A DNA stretch of 51,281 nt from Halieaceae bacterium (GTDB taxonomy: Bacteria > Pseudomonadota > Gammaproteobacteria > Pseudomonadales > Halieaceae). Under the pieces are notes generated by a model. It searched no databases and had not been told where the DNA came from. It was given only the letters and a program-made list of their open reading frames with translations. How positions within the stretch are numbered: the stretch's first letter is position 1; each line of letters starts with the position of its first letter. Both the position numbers and the translations under genes were made by a program. This document shows positions 9,155 through 16,319 of the stretch, piece after piece. The DNA is taken from positions 1 through 51,281 of the forward strand of contig JADGEN010000017.1 in NCBI GenBank assembly GCA_016744355.1, in the 5' to 3' direction.

Positions 9155-9913
9155 ATGCACTATATCTACGGTATCCATGCAGTAGACAGTCTGCTGCGAC
9201 AAAACCCCAAATCTGTGCAGCGGCTGTGGGTGGCGCAGGGCCGCGGCGATAAGCGTATCGCTTCCCTGATGGAGCTAGCCCAGAACCAGGGGGTGCCTAC
9301 CGCTAGAGAAGCTCGTAAGTTGCTGGATGAGAAGGTGAAGGGTAAACATCAGGGGGTTATCGCGGAAACCCTGGATGACCCGGTGCAAGGCGATGTGCCC
9401 CAGCGCAATCTGTGGGCGGAAACCGACCTGCTGCGTGTTATTGATGAAGGCGAGGGCCACGTTTTAATTCTGGTTCTCGATGGCGTCACTGACCCCCACA
9501 ATCTAGGTGCCTGCATGCGCAGTGCTGAGGCCGCCGGTGTGACCGCAGTAGTTGTCCCCAAAGATCGCGCCGCTGATCTCACGCCAACAGCCCGTAAGGT
9601 GGCCTGCGGTGCGGCAGAAATTGTCCCCTTCGTAAGAGTCACCAACATTGCTCGCACCCTCGATGCCATGAAGGAGCGCGGCGTGTGGCTGTATGGCGCG
9701 GCGGGAGAAGCCGAAAACTCTATATATGACAGTGACCTGGCTGGCTCTGTGGCGCTGGTAATGGGCGCCGAGGGGGCTGGACTGCGGCGCCTCACTCGCG
9801 AGCACTGTGATCATCTGATTAAACTGCCGATGGCGGGGACGGTTAGCAGTTTGAATGTTTCGGTGGCTACGGGCGTTTGCCTGTTTGAGATTGTTCGGCA
9901 GCGACTGAAGTAG
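9155..9913 (+). CDS. rlmB: 23S rRNA (guanosine-2251-2'-O)-methyltransferase
   Basis: The start is ATG 9155 with TGAGGA just upstream at the rnr stop. The frame runs open far into rnr, but that part is an rnr shadow. The 252-residue SPOUT enzyme has an N-terminal L30e-like RNA-binding domain (about 1-80) and a C-terminal SpoU domain. The three SpoU motifs are present: DPHNLGACMRSAEAAGV, VMGAEGAGLRRLTREHCD, and LPMAGTVSSLNVSVATGVC. It uses SAM to methylate the ribose of G2251 in the peptidyl-transferase P-loop of 23S rRNA. Length matches E. coli RlmB (243 residues). Co-transcription with rnr is likely. Confidence 0.96.
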   Translation: MHYIYGIHAVDSLLRQNPKSVQRLWVAQGRGDKRIASLMELAQNQGVPTAREARKLLDEKVKGKHQGVIAETLDDPVQGDVPQRNLWAETDLLRVIDEGEGHVLILVLDGVTDPHNLGACMRSAEAAGVTAVVVPKDRAADLTPTARKVACGAAEIVPFVRVTNIARTLDAMKERGVWLYGAAGEAENSIYDSDLAGSVALVMGAEGAGLRRLTREHCDHLIKLPMAGTVSSLNVSVATGVCLFEIVRQRLK

Positions 9914-10109
9914 GCCTTTGGCTACGAAAGTTGTCGTTCGGTTGAAGGTAAGGCGCTGTCGGTGCTGGGCAGGACTTTGCTGGGGGCAGACGACAGCGAA
10001 TGCGGCTATACTTCCCCCGCACTCCACAACGCTTGCGTACCCCCCCGAATCTATGTAAAATCCGCCACCTCAAAATTTGCCCGGCTGTTCAAAGCGGCCG
10101 ATCCTCCTT

Positions 10110-10132
10110 GCTACACCATTATATTGGGTAGC
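10110..10132 (+). promoter_or_regulatory. Leader hairpin before rpsF (candidate S6:S18 autoregulatory site)
   Basis: Just before the rpsF Shine-Dalgarno is a stem of GCTAC (10110-10114) with GTAGC (10128-10132), continued by CC with GG around an ATTATATT loop, with a single bulged A at 10115. A CCG follows at 10139-10141. Bacterial rpsF leaders often carry a hairpin bound by the S6:S18 complex that represses the operon. The position fits, but I cannot confirm the family consensus by eye. Confidence 0.35.
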
Positions 10133-10154
10133 ATTAACCCGTAAGGAGCTTTAT

Positions 10155-10616
10155 ATGCGTCATTACGAAGTCGTGTTTATGGTCCACCCTGACCAATCCG
10201 AACAAGTGCCCGGTATGATCGAGCGCTATTCCCAGACTATCCAGAAAGATGGTGGCAGTGTTCACCGCATGGAAGACTGGGGCCGCCGCCAACTGGCTTA
10301 TCCCATCAACAAAATTCATAAAGCACACTATGTGATGATGAATGTTGAAGCTTCTAACGAAGCGATGGACGAGCTGACTAGCACATTCCGTTTCAACGAT
10401 GCAGTGATTCGTAATCTCGTGATCCGCCGTGACGATGCCGTCTCTGGTGAGTCTTTCATTATGAAAGCCGAGAAAGAGAATCGCGAGCGCAAGAATCGCT
10501 ACGAGCAGCGCCAGACAACTGAGTCTACTGCAGAAGCGAAGCCAGCATCGGAAGGAAGTGAAGCTGCAACCGAAGAAGTGGTTGCTGACACAGCGGAAGG
10601 CACTACTGAGGCCTAG
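10155..10616 (+). CDS. rpsF: 30S ribosomal protein S6
   Basis: The start is ATG 10155, 7 nt after TAAGGAG; the open frame begins further upstream without a matching ribosome site. The product has 153 residues. The S6 fold is clear: [19 protein letters not shown], then [20 protein letters not shown], and ending with [14 protein letters not shown]. The C-terminal tail from about residue 115 is long and acidic ([24 protein letters not shown]), similar to the glutamylated tail of E. coli S6 but longer. S6 binds S18 on the 30S platform, and rpsR is the next gene, 64 nt downstream. Confidence 0.97.
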   Translation: MRHYEVVFMVHPDQSEQVPGMIERYSQTIQKDGGSVHRMEDWGRRQLAYPINKIHKAHYVMMNVEASNEAMDELTSTFRFNDAVIRNLVIRRDDAVSGESFIMKAEKENRERKNRYEQRQTTESTAEAKPASEGSEAATEEVVADTAEGTTEA

Positions 10617-10680
10617 TGCTTCAGAGCGCTTACCGTTTTCACTCCCAGTTACGAATATAGAGTTTTAAAGGAGAATCACC

Positions 10681-10908
10681 ATGGCACGTTTTTTCCGTCG
10701 CCGTAAGTTTTGTCGTTTCACCGCCGAAGGCGTGAAAGAAATTGACTACAAAGATCTGGAAACCCTGAAGGCATACGTTTCCGAAACCGGCAAGATTGTA
10801 CCCAGCCGTATTACCGGTACCAAAGCTAAGTACCAGCGTCAGCTGTCTACTGCTGTGAAGCGCGCGCGCTTCCTTGCTTTGCTGCCTTACACGGATTCTC
10901 ATCAGTAA
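10681..10908 (+). CDS. rpsR: 30S ribosomal protein S18
   Basis: A 75-residue S18, exactly the usual length, with the basic N-terminus [17 protein letters not shown] and the conserved core [20 protein letters not shown]. It binds the central domain of 16S rRNA as a heterodimer with S6. The start has a strong AAAGGAG site 8 nt upstream. It lies in the rpsF-rpsR-membrane protein-rplI-dnaB operon. Confidence 0.98.
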   Translation: MARFFRRRKFCRFTAEGVKEIDYKDLETLKAYVSETGKIVPSRITGTKAKYQRQLSTAVKRARFLALLPYTDSHQ

Positions 10909-10935
10909 GAAGAGTCCGCCGCGCGGGGTCGGGCT

Positions 10936-11811
10936 ATGATCGCTTTAGCCAATTATGTAATGCGCGGTAGGTTGCCGGCTCTGTTAGTTACAGTGGCCGG
11001 TGCCAGCAGTATGATGTTTTGTTGGATCAGCGCTGCTGTAATCGCGCTGGTTACCCTGCGCAAAGGTGTGGGGGAGGGTGCCTGGTTATTGATGTGGGCA
11101 TTGTTGCCCGCGGGCTTTTTGTTGTTGTATTTGAACGACAGTGGTCCGCTGGCCATGTTGGTGGGGGCAATGTTCCTCGCACTGATTTTACGCAGCACTG
11201 TGAGCTTGTCCCTGACAGTGCTCGGCAGTGTTGTTATCGGTGTTGTGACAGGCCTGGCTTTACTGGCCTTTGGCAGCGGCTTATTGGATCAGCTGGTGGC
11301 GCTTTTCGCCGAGTTCCTGGGTAACCTGGAGCAGCAGTTGGCCCAGACCGACGAGAAGGCTCTGCAGATAGTTCCACCCACAGCCCTGCAAATTGCGGGA
11401 ATATTGGGTGCGGTAAGTGCGGTTAGCTCTGTGCTTTGCCTGCTTCTTGCCCGTTATTGGCAAGCGGCTTTGTACAACCCGGGTGGCTTCGGTGAAGAGT
11501 TCAGGGCATTGCATTTGCCCCCGTTCTATACCGCAGCGCTGGTGTTACCGGCACTGGGTTTGGTCGCTTTGGGAGCAGAGTATCGAACCTGGGCCGCGAT
11601 TTTATTGGTACCGCTGAGCTTTGCAGGTTTGGCATTGGTACACGCCCGCGCTAATCGACGCGGGCAATCGACAATGTGGCTGACCGGGTTTTACCTGATA
11701 TGGCTGCTGCTTGACCCGATTAAGTTGGTTGTTGTGGTTGCCGCAATCGCTGATAGTTGGCTAGGATTTCGCCAGCGTTGGTCTAAACATGACGACGTTG
11801 GCCAGGATTAA
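10936..11811 (+). CDS. DUF2232 family polytopic membrane protein
   Basis: A 291-residue, very hydrophobic protein with about eight predicted membrane helices. They are interrupted by one soluble loop (LGNLEQQLAQTDEKALQIVPP, about residues 128-150). Proteins of this type (YybS/DUF2232) commonly sit between rpsR and rplI in gammaproteobacteria; the function is unknown and an ECF-transporter-like S-component fold has been suggested. It starts 27 nt after rpsR with only a weak GGGTCGGG ribosome site. It is probably translated from the ribosomal protein transcript. Confidence 0.72.
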   Translation: MIALANYVMRGRLPALLVTVAGASSMMFCWISAAVIALVTLRKGVGEGAWLLMWALLPAGFLLLYLNDSGPLAMLVGAMFLALILRSTVSLSLTVLGSVVIGVVTGLALLAFGSGLLDQLVALFAEFLGNLEQQLAQTDEKALQIVPPTALQIAGILGAVSAVSSVLCLLLARYWQAALYNPGGFGEEFRALHLPPFYTAALVLPALGLVALGAEYRTWAAILLVPLSFAGLALVHARANRRGQSTMWLTGFYLIWLLLDPIKLVVVVAAIADSWLGFRQRWSKHDDVGQD

Positions 11812-11901
11812 AACAGTTGCTTGAAGCGGAACGCTATTGCTTCATTCAAACGTACATTTTTATAGAAAAGGGAGGCAACTCCCCCAAAAGAGGTAAGTCA
11901 G

Positions 11902-12354
11902 ATGGATGTCATATTATTGGAAAACATTGGCAATCTGGGTGGACTGGGTGATCGGGTTGCTGTTAAAGCCGGTTTCGGTCGTAATTTTCTGATCCCACAC
12001 GGAAAAGCCGTGTCTGCGACTAAAGAAAATATCGCCCATTTTGAATCTCGCCGCTCTGAGCTCGAAGCTGCCGCTGCTGCTACTGTTGCTGCTGCCGAAA
12101 CACGTGCCGCCAGCATTGATGCACTCGACGTTATTGTCGTTGAAGCTAATGCGGGCGAAGAGGGCAAGCTGTTTGGTTCTATCGGTACACGCGACATTGC
12201 CGACGCCGTAACTGCAGCAGGCTGCGAAATTAATAAATCAGAAGTTCGCCTTCCCGAAGGTGCACTGCATGAGCTGGGCGAATTCGAAATCGCCATCCAG
12301 GTCCACGGTAAAGTTACCGCTACGATTAACTTGAGCGTTATAGCAGAAAGCTAA
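11902..12354 (+). CDS. rplI: 50S ribosomal protein L9
   Basis: A 150-residue L9 with the N-terminal rRNA-binding domain ([19 protein letters not shown], then [17 protein letters not shown]). A connecting helix is unusually rich in Ala ([16 protein letters not shown]), and the C-terminal domain includes [15 protein letters not shown]9 binds 23S rRNA near the L1 stalk and helps keep the reading frame. The length matches E. coli (149). A 90-nt spacer with an AAAAGAGG site precedes it, and a GC hairpin follows before dnaB. Confidence 0.97.
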   Translation: MDVILLENIGNLGGLGDRVAVKAGFGRNFLIPHGKAVSATKENIAHFESRRSELEAAAAATVAAAETRAASIDALDVIVVEANAGEEGKLFGSIGTRDIADAVTAAGCEINKSEVRLPEGALHELGEFEIAIQVHGKVTATINLSVIAES

Positions 12355-12372
12355 AACCTGATTTTGAGTACC

Positions 12373-12390
12373 CGGGGGCAATCGCCCCCG
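12373..12390 (+). terminator. GC-rich hairpin between rplI and dnaB
   Basis: CGGGGGC (12373-12379) pairs perfectly with GCCCCCG (12384-12390) around an AATC loop, and ATTCTTTG follows. The stem is strong but the T-run is poor, so it is probably a partial terminator reducing read-through into dnaB. Confidence 0.55.
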
Positions 12391-12457
12391 ATTCTTTGAT
12401 TGGCGATTTGGGCAAATTTGGTTACTCTATGTTGCCGAATATAAGCAGTAGTTAAAG

Positions 12458-13861
12458 ATGTCCGACCCCGATTTTCCTAGCAATATTTCCGAACTGCCCT
12501 ACGCAGACGACCGGGATGTTGCGCGAATTAAAATGTCTCCTCATTCGCCGGAAGCCGAGCAGTCTGTGCTGGGTGGCTTATTGCTGTCCAACGATGGTTG
12601 GGACTCGGTTGCCGAGGCAGTCTCTGCCAGTGACTTTTATCGCCCCAACCACCGCCTGATATTCAAGCAGATTGCGCAATTGGCCGACGCCGGTGAGCCA
12701 GTGGATGTCATTACCGTGGCAGACAAGCTTACTGCCAATGGAGAGCTGGACGCCGCCGGTGGTCTTTCCTATCTCGCCGAACTGGCCAGCAACACGCCCA
12801 GTGCCTCCAATTTACGCGCGTACGCGCAGGTAGTGCGAGAGCGTTCCAGCCTTCGCAGCCTGATTGAAGTCGCCCAGGACATTGCCGAAAGCGGATTTAA
12901 CCCCGAAGGGCGCAATAGCAGTGAGCTTATCAATGAGGCCGAACGCCTCATCATGCAAATTTCCGAGCAGGGCCCCAAAGCGGGCGGGCCGCAAGATGTG
13001 AACCCTCTGCTGCAAAAAGCCGTCGATCGCATTGAGGAGCTATTCAACTCCGACGGCGATATTACCGGCTTGACCACTGGCTTCAAGGACCTGAACGACA
13101 TGACATCGGGCTTGCAGCCCGCCGACCTGGTTATTATCGCCGGCCGTCCCTCCATGGGTAAAACCAGTTTTGCGATGAACCTGGTAGAGACTGCGGTGAT
13201 TAGCCAAGAGAAACCTATCTTGGTCTTCAGTATGGAGATGCCTGCGGATCAGCTCATTATCAGGATGTTGTCCTCTATCGGGCGCATCGACCAAACCCGT
13301 ATCCGCAACGGCAAGCTGGAGCAGGAAGACTGGCCCAAGTTGAGTACGGCGGTCACCAAATTGAAAGACGTGCCACTTTTTATTGACGATACCGCCGCGC
13401 TGACCCCAACCGAGGTGCGCTCCCGCGCGCGCAAGGTCGCAAGAGAGCACGGCAAGCTGGGCATGATTATGCTCGACTATATGCAGTTGATGCAGGTGGC
13501 CGGTTCGTCTGAAGGCCGTACCGCAGAAATTTCGGAAATTTCGCGCTCTCTCAAAGCGATTGCGAAAGAGTTTGGTTGTCCTGTTGTCGCTTTGTCTCAG
13601 CTAAACCGTGCACTGGAGGGTCGTCCCAACAAGCGGCCGATTAACTCCGATCTGCGTGAGTCTGGCGCCATCGAGCAGGATGCCGATGTCATTATGTTTA
13701 TCTATCGCGATGAGGTGTACAACGAGGATTCGCCGGATAAGGGCGTGGCCGAAATCATCATCGGTAAGCAGCGTAATGGTCCTATTGGCACCTGTCGGCT
13801 GGCGTTTGTGGGTGAGTTTACGCGGTTTGAAAACTTGGCTCGGGGTTCTTACGAGCAGTAG
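12458..13861 (+). CDS. dnaB: Replicative DNA helicase DnaB
   Basis: A 467-residue hexameric 5'-3' helicase of the replication fork. The N-terminal domain (about 25-130) begins MSPHSPEAEQSVLGGLLL, followed by a linker helix and the RecA-type ATPase domain. Walker A is GRPSMGKTS with K235, Walker B is in LGMIMLDYMQLMQ, and ALSQLNRALEGR is the conserved sensor/loop region. GKQRNGPIGTC carries the arginine-finger region. There is no intein. It lies downstream of rplI, as in many gammaproteobacteria. A structured repeat element begins 46 nt after the stop, and the genes of a likely helicase-loading pair converge on it from the other strand. Confidence 0.97.
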   Translation: MSDPDFPSNISELPYADDRDVARIKMSPHSPEAEQSVLGGLLLSNDGWDSVAEAVSASDFYRPNHRLIFKQIAQLADAGEPVDVITVADKLTANGELDAAGGLSYLAELASNTPSASNLRAYAQVVRERSSLRSLIEVAQDIAESGFNPEGRNSSELINEAERLIMQISEQGPKAGGPQDVNPLLQKAVDRIEELFNSDGDITGLTTGFKDLNDMTSGLQPADLVIIAGRPSMGKTSFAMNLVETAVISQEKPILVFSMEMPADQLIIRMLSSIGRIDQTRIRNGKLEQEDWPKLSTAVTKLKDVPLFIDDTAALTPTEVRSRARKVAREHGKLGMIMLDYMQLMQVAGSSEGRTAEISEISRSLKAIAKEFGCPVVALSQLNRALEGRPNKRPINSDLRESGAIEQDADVIMFIYRDEVYNEDSPDKGVAEIIIGKQRNGPIGTCRLAFVGEFTRFENLARGSYEQ

Positions 13862-13907
13862 ATCTATGCGTTGTTCTGGAATTTTTGGGATGTGCCCGCC
13901 CCGAGCA

Positions 13908-14030
13908 TGTGGTTATCTGCTTCTCAGGACACGCCAAAAGACGCATACCCATAAAGCGGGGCAGGCCCTCCATGCGGGGCTCCCAGCGGGCGTCCTGCCC
14001 GCTGACGGTCCTGAGAAGCAGATAACCACA
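13908..14030 (+). repeat. Structured repeat copy A (long type), downstream of dnaB
   Basis: Outer arms 13908-13930 and 14008-14030 are perfect reverse complements over 23 nt. Inside, the core reads ACGCCAAAAGACGCAT, then a 23-nt insertion starting ACCCATAAAG with its own GGGC-AG-GCCC hairpin, then CCATGCGGGGCTC. An inner hairpin follows, CAGCGGGC (13984-13991) with GCCCGCTG (13997-14004) and loop GTCCT. No T-run follows the outer arm, so it is not a standard intrinsic terminator. It starts 46 nt after the dnaB stop, in the sense orientation. The core matches copies B and C, while the arm sequence is unique to this copy. Confidence 0.85.
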
Positions 14031-14340
14031 CACTCGCAGCTGCATAGCCGGAATTATTCGATCAGCCCGCTGAAACTCTTCGAAGCAGACACCCGCACAC
14101 ACGGGGCTTGCATCGCGGAAATTATTCGATCTCCAGCTGATGTTTCTGGATAGAAGGCGTCCATACGCTCTAGGCCCGCAGTAGTTTGTACAATCAATTA
14201 CCCGCTGATGGTTCCAATAGGTAGGTACCCGCACGTTTAGTGCTTGAATCCCAGGAACTATCAGTCAGCCAGTACAGCTTTCAAGAGTCTTGTGTAATGA
14301 AGCACGCATTGCTGAAACCTGAAATTGAACCGAGCAATCT

Positions 14341-14442
14341 ACCCCCTCCGATCCCTTTCAGGGGGCGTCAGCGGGCAGGACGCCCGCTGCGAGCCCGCAT
14401 GGATGCGTCTTTTGCGTCCCCCTGAAAGGGATCGGAGGGGGT
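14341..14442 (-). repeat. Structured repeat copy B (short type), downstream of the lambda-P-like gene
   Basis: Arms 14341-14365 and 14418-14442 are perfect reverse complements over 25 nt and differ entirely from the arms of copies A and C. Read on the minus strand, the core is ACGCAAAAGACGCAT then CCATGCGGGCTC, followed by the same inner hairpin as copy A (plus-strand CAGCGGGC at 14369-14376, GCCCGCTG at 14382-14389). On the plus strand the stem continues outward to 14334/14449 with two G-T pairs. It lies 36 nt past the stop of the minus-strand gene, in that gene's orientation. Confidence 0.85.
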
Positions 14443-14478
14443 GGGTTGCGGCTTAATTTCAACCCAAGCCCGAGTACT

Positions 14479-15150
14479 CTACAACCCAGTCTCTTCCCGC
14501 AACTTATGCAACTCAGACAACTGCTCATCTTTAGATAGCACCCGACTGTGTTTCTGCTCCAACGCAGCCGGCTCCGGAATATCCAGATCCTCACCGCTAA
14601 TTACCCGCGCGCAATACTGTTGGTAGTGGTCGCGAAATCGAGGCCAACTGATGCGTTCGATACTGCTCTCGAGAAAAAACCAGTCGCTATCCCGCCCGGC
14701 AAGATAAACCGCCGGGTGGCTCCATTTCTGGGCTGACTTGGGTGAGGGGGCTTGGCATGCTTCCAAATAGGCATCGTGAGCATCCGGGAGGCCGTATTTG
14801 GCCAGCCCCTGCTGGCAGCACTCGTGCATACTGTTGAGAGTGGGTAGGTATTCGTTGTTCTCGATGGCGTGCTTGGCACCGCGCAGAATCTGCTCCACCG
14901 GGTAGTTCGACAGAGATTCTAGCCACAACTTTTTTACCTGCTGAATTTGGCTGTTGTCCTGGTAAGCGGCAAAATACTGGTTGTGATAGTTGAGCCTGAA
15001 CAACGCAAACACCTGATTGATGGCGTCTACGTATTGTTCGGTGGCAGCCGCGCTGCGTGTTTCACTGCGCCCAGGAGGTGTCGCTGAGGTCGTCCTGGAG
15101 GCTTCTATCTCTTGTGCGACCTGTTGGATTAGATCCTTGCTGTCCGGCAT
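14479..15150 (-). CDS. Lambda replication protein P-like helicase loader (DopE-type)
   Basis: A 223-residue protein aligning by eye along lambda P (233 residues): INQVFALFRLNY, VKKLWLESLSNYPVEQI, ENNEYLPTLNSMHECC, GLPDAHDAYLEAC and, near the end, ARVISGEDLDIPEP, where lambda P has RINRGEAIPEP. Lambda P captures DnaB and delivers it to an origin. The start is ATG 15150 with AGGA about 8 nt upstream; a TTG at 15171 is less likely. The first 89 nt overlap the end of the DnaT-domain gene in another frame. From memory, a domesticated lambda-O/P pair named DopC/DopE has been proposed as helicase matchmakers in gammaproteobacteria lacking DnaC and DciA, and this protein fits DopE. No phage genes surround it. 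Confidence 0.8.
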   Translation of the reverse strand: MPDSKDLIQQVAQEIEASRTTSATPPGRSETRSAAATEQYVDAINQVFALFRLNYHNQYFAAYQDNSQIQQVKKLWLESLSNYPVEQILRGAKHAIENNEYLPTLNSMHECCQQGLAKYGLPDAHDAYLEACQAPSPKSAQKWSHPAVYLAGRDSDWFFLESSIERISWPRFRDHYQQYCARVISGEDLDIPEPAALEQKHSRVLSKDEQLSELHKLREETGL

Positions 15151-16216
15151 TGCTCTGTCCTGTTTGATCAAGCTGGTGGCGCTTGGCCCAGTTGTATTTT
15201 ACATGTTGTATGAATTTTGTATTCCACGAGGTGTGGGCTTGATTGCTGTCACGCCAGTAGACAATGAACTCGGGAATCATCGAGCGGGCAAAGTCCGCGT
15301 CTATGTGCGACATATTGAGAATATCCATCACATCTTCAGGCGGATACCATTGTTCGGTAATACGCTTGGGTTCGGTGCTGTGCTCCATGGCTGATGTATA
15401 TTTAGCCCACTGGATACGTATGTGCTGGATGAACTTGGAATTCAGGTCTTTGGGATTGGTACCGCGTTCGCGCCAGTATAGGATAAATTCCGGGATGGCC
15501 TGTTCGAGGAAGTCCTGATCAACCTCGTTGCGCTCCAGAATTTCCAAAGCGTCCAGGCTGGGGCGCCATTTGTTGTCCAGTACAGTTGGTTGTTTGACGC
15601 GAAATGCCTCGGATTGGTTCTGTTCCTGTCGCCGCCATTGGGCGCGCACGTGTTGGCGAAATTTGTTTTCCCAGGCGTGGTTGGTTTCACCGCGTTCACG
15701 CCAATAAAAGATGAAATCTTCCAGTTGGTCCAGGGCGAACTGTCGCGGTATGGTGTGGTTCATGGTGAGCAGTGTGAGTAAGTCCTCACTGGGCGACCAG
15801 TGAGCGGGCAGTAGTCCGGCCGAACGGCGCGGAACCGGCGTAGCGCTGGTTGTCTGTGCGTAATCAATGGGTGCGGCTGGCACCGCAGCGGGTTCTTTTG
15901 TTCTGGCTGACTCATTCAGGGCAAACACAAAATGCTCGGCGCTGTGCAAAGGCGGGGAGTTAATCAGCAGTATGCCCTTATCTACCAAGGCGCGGCTGAT
16001 GCGATGTAAATCGATTGGGCTCCAGAAGGGTAGGGCCCGTTCGAGTTGGCCCCGCTCTATAGAGAGCCAGGCAAAACTATTTTGTATCTGGGGCTCATGG
16101 TGCTTAAACAATTCGCCCAAATGCTGCAAAAATATAGCCTCCTCAAGCCCAATGGTAGACGCAAGCGCGGGTGAAAATACCAGCTGGCGTTCGGGAATAA
16201 GTGAGGAGTTGGGCAT
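15062..16216 (-). CDS. Replication protein with winged-helix-like N-terminus and three DnaT-like domains (DopC-type)
   Basis: A 384-residue protein. Residues 8-100 resemble a winged-helix replication-initiator module (EEAIFLQHLGELFKHH, then RISRALVDKGILLI). Then come three copies of a DnaT-type single-strand-binding domain at about 140-194, 217-270 and 290-343. Each starts W-x-P, has YWR in the middle (171, 247, 320), then KF-x-QH, and ends in W. E. coli DnaT has one such domain and helps DnaC load DnaB. It should act with the downstream lambda-P-like protein on DnaB, whose gene lies just across the intergenic repeats. The linker (about 100-138) and tail (345-384) look disordered. Confidence 0.8.
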   Translation of the reverse strand: MPNSSLIPERQLVFSPALASTIGLEEAIFLQHLGELFKHHEPQIQNSFAWLSIERGQLERALPFWSPIDLHRISRALVDKGILLINSPPLHSAEHFVFALNESARTKEPAAVPAAPIDYAQTTSATPVPRRSAGLLPAHWSPSEDLLTLLTMNHTIPRQFALDQLEDFIFYWRERGETNHAWENKFRQHVRAQWRRQEQNQSEAFRVKQPTVLDNKWRPSLDALEILERNEVDQDFLEQAIPEFILYWRERGTNPKDLNSKFIQHIRIQWAKYTSAMEHSTEPKRITEQWYPPEDVMDILNMSHIDADFARSMIPEFIVYWRDSNQAHTSWNTKFIQHVKYNWAKRHQLDQTGQSNAGQQGSNPTGRTRDRSLQDDLSDTSWAQ

Positions 16217-16319
16217 GGGTGTTCCGGTGTATAGGTGCTAAGTCTGATAGGATACCGAGCTTGTTCGATGACATACAGCTCGAGCGTTAAATTTCTTTTA
16301 TTCAAGGTCGATTGAGTTA

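Larger units (their letters stand above)
13862..14478. other. 617-bp gene-free interval between convergent dnaB and the lambda-P-like gene
   Basis: No credible gene. The interval holds two copies of the structured repeat in opposite orientations (13908-14030 and 14341-14442), each sense to the gene it follows. Between them are two imperfect direct repeats sharing ATTATTCGATC (14039-14074 and 14106-14147). Reading frames crossing this stretch on either strand are built largely from the repeat sequence and should not be annotated. Confidence 0.8.

Noticed and set aside
8287..9156. 289-codon minus-strand frame opposite the end of rnr
   Set aside because: It is the antisense of the Lys-rich tail and S1 domain of RNase R; no ribosome site or domain.
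12458..13861. Intein in dnaB
   Set aside because: The length and motif spacing are those of an uninterrupted helicase.
13608..14153. 181-codon plus frame running from dnaB into the intergenic region
   Set aside because: The start overlaps dnaB in another frame and the rest translates the structured repeat; similar false peptides arise from copies B and C.
13818..14234. 138-codon minus frame over repeat copy A
   Set aside because: Built from the repeat and antisense to the end of dnaB; no domain or ribosome site.
13908..14442. Elements A and B as ends of one composite transposon
   Set aside because: Their outer arms are unrelated, there is no transposase or cargo between them, and each lies just behind its own gene.
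14479..16216. Prophage remnant around the lambda-P-like gene
   Set aside because: No integrase, repressor, structural genes or att-like repeats; flanked by dnaB and radA.
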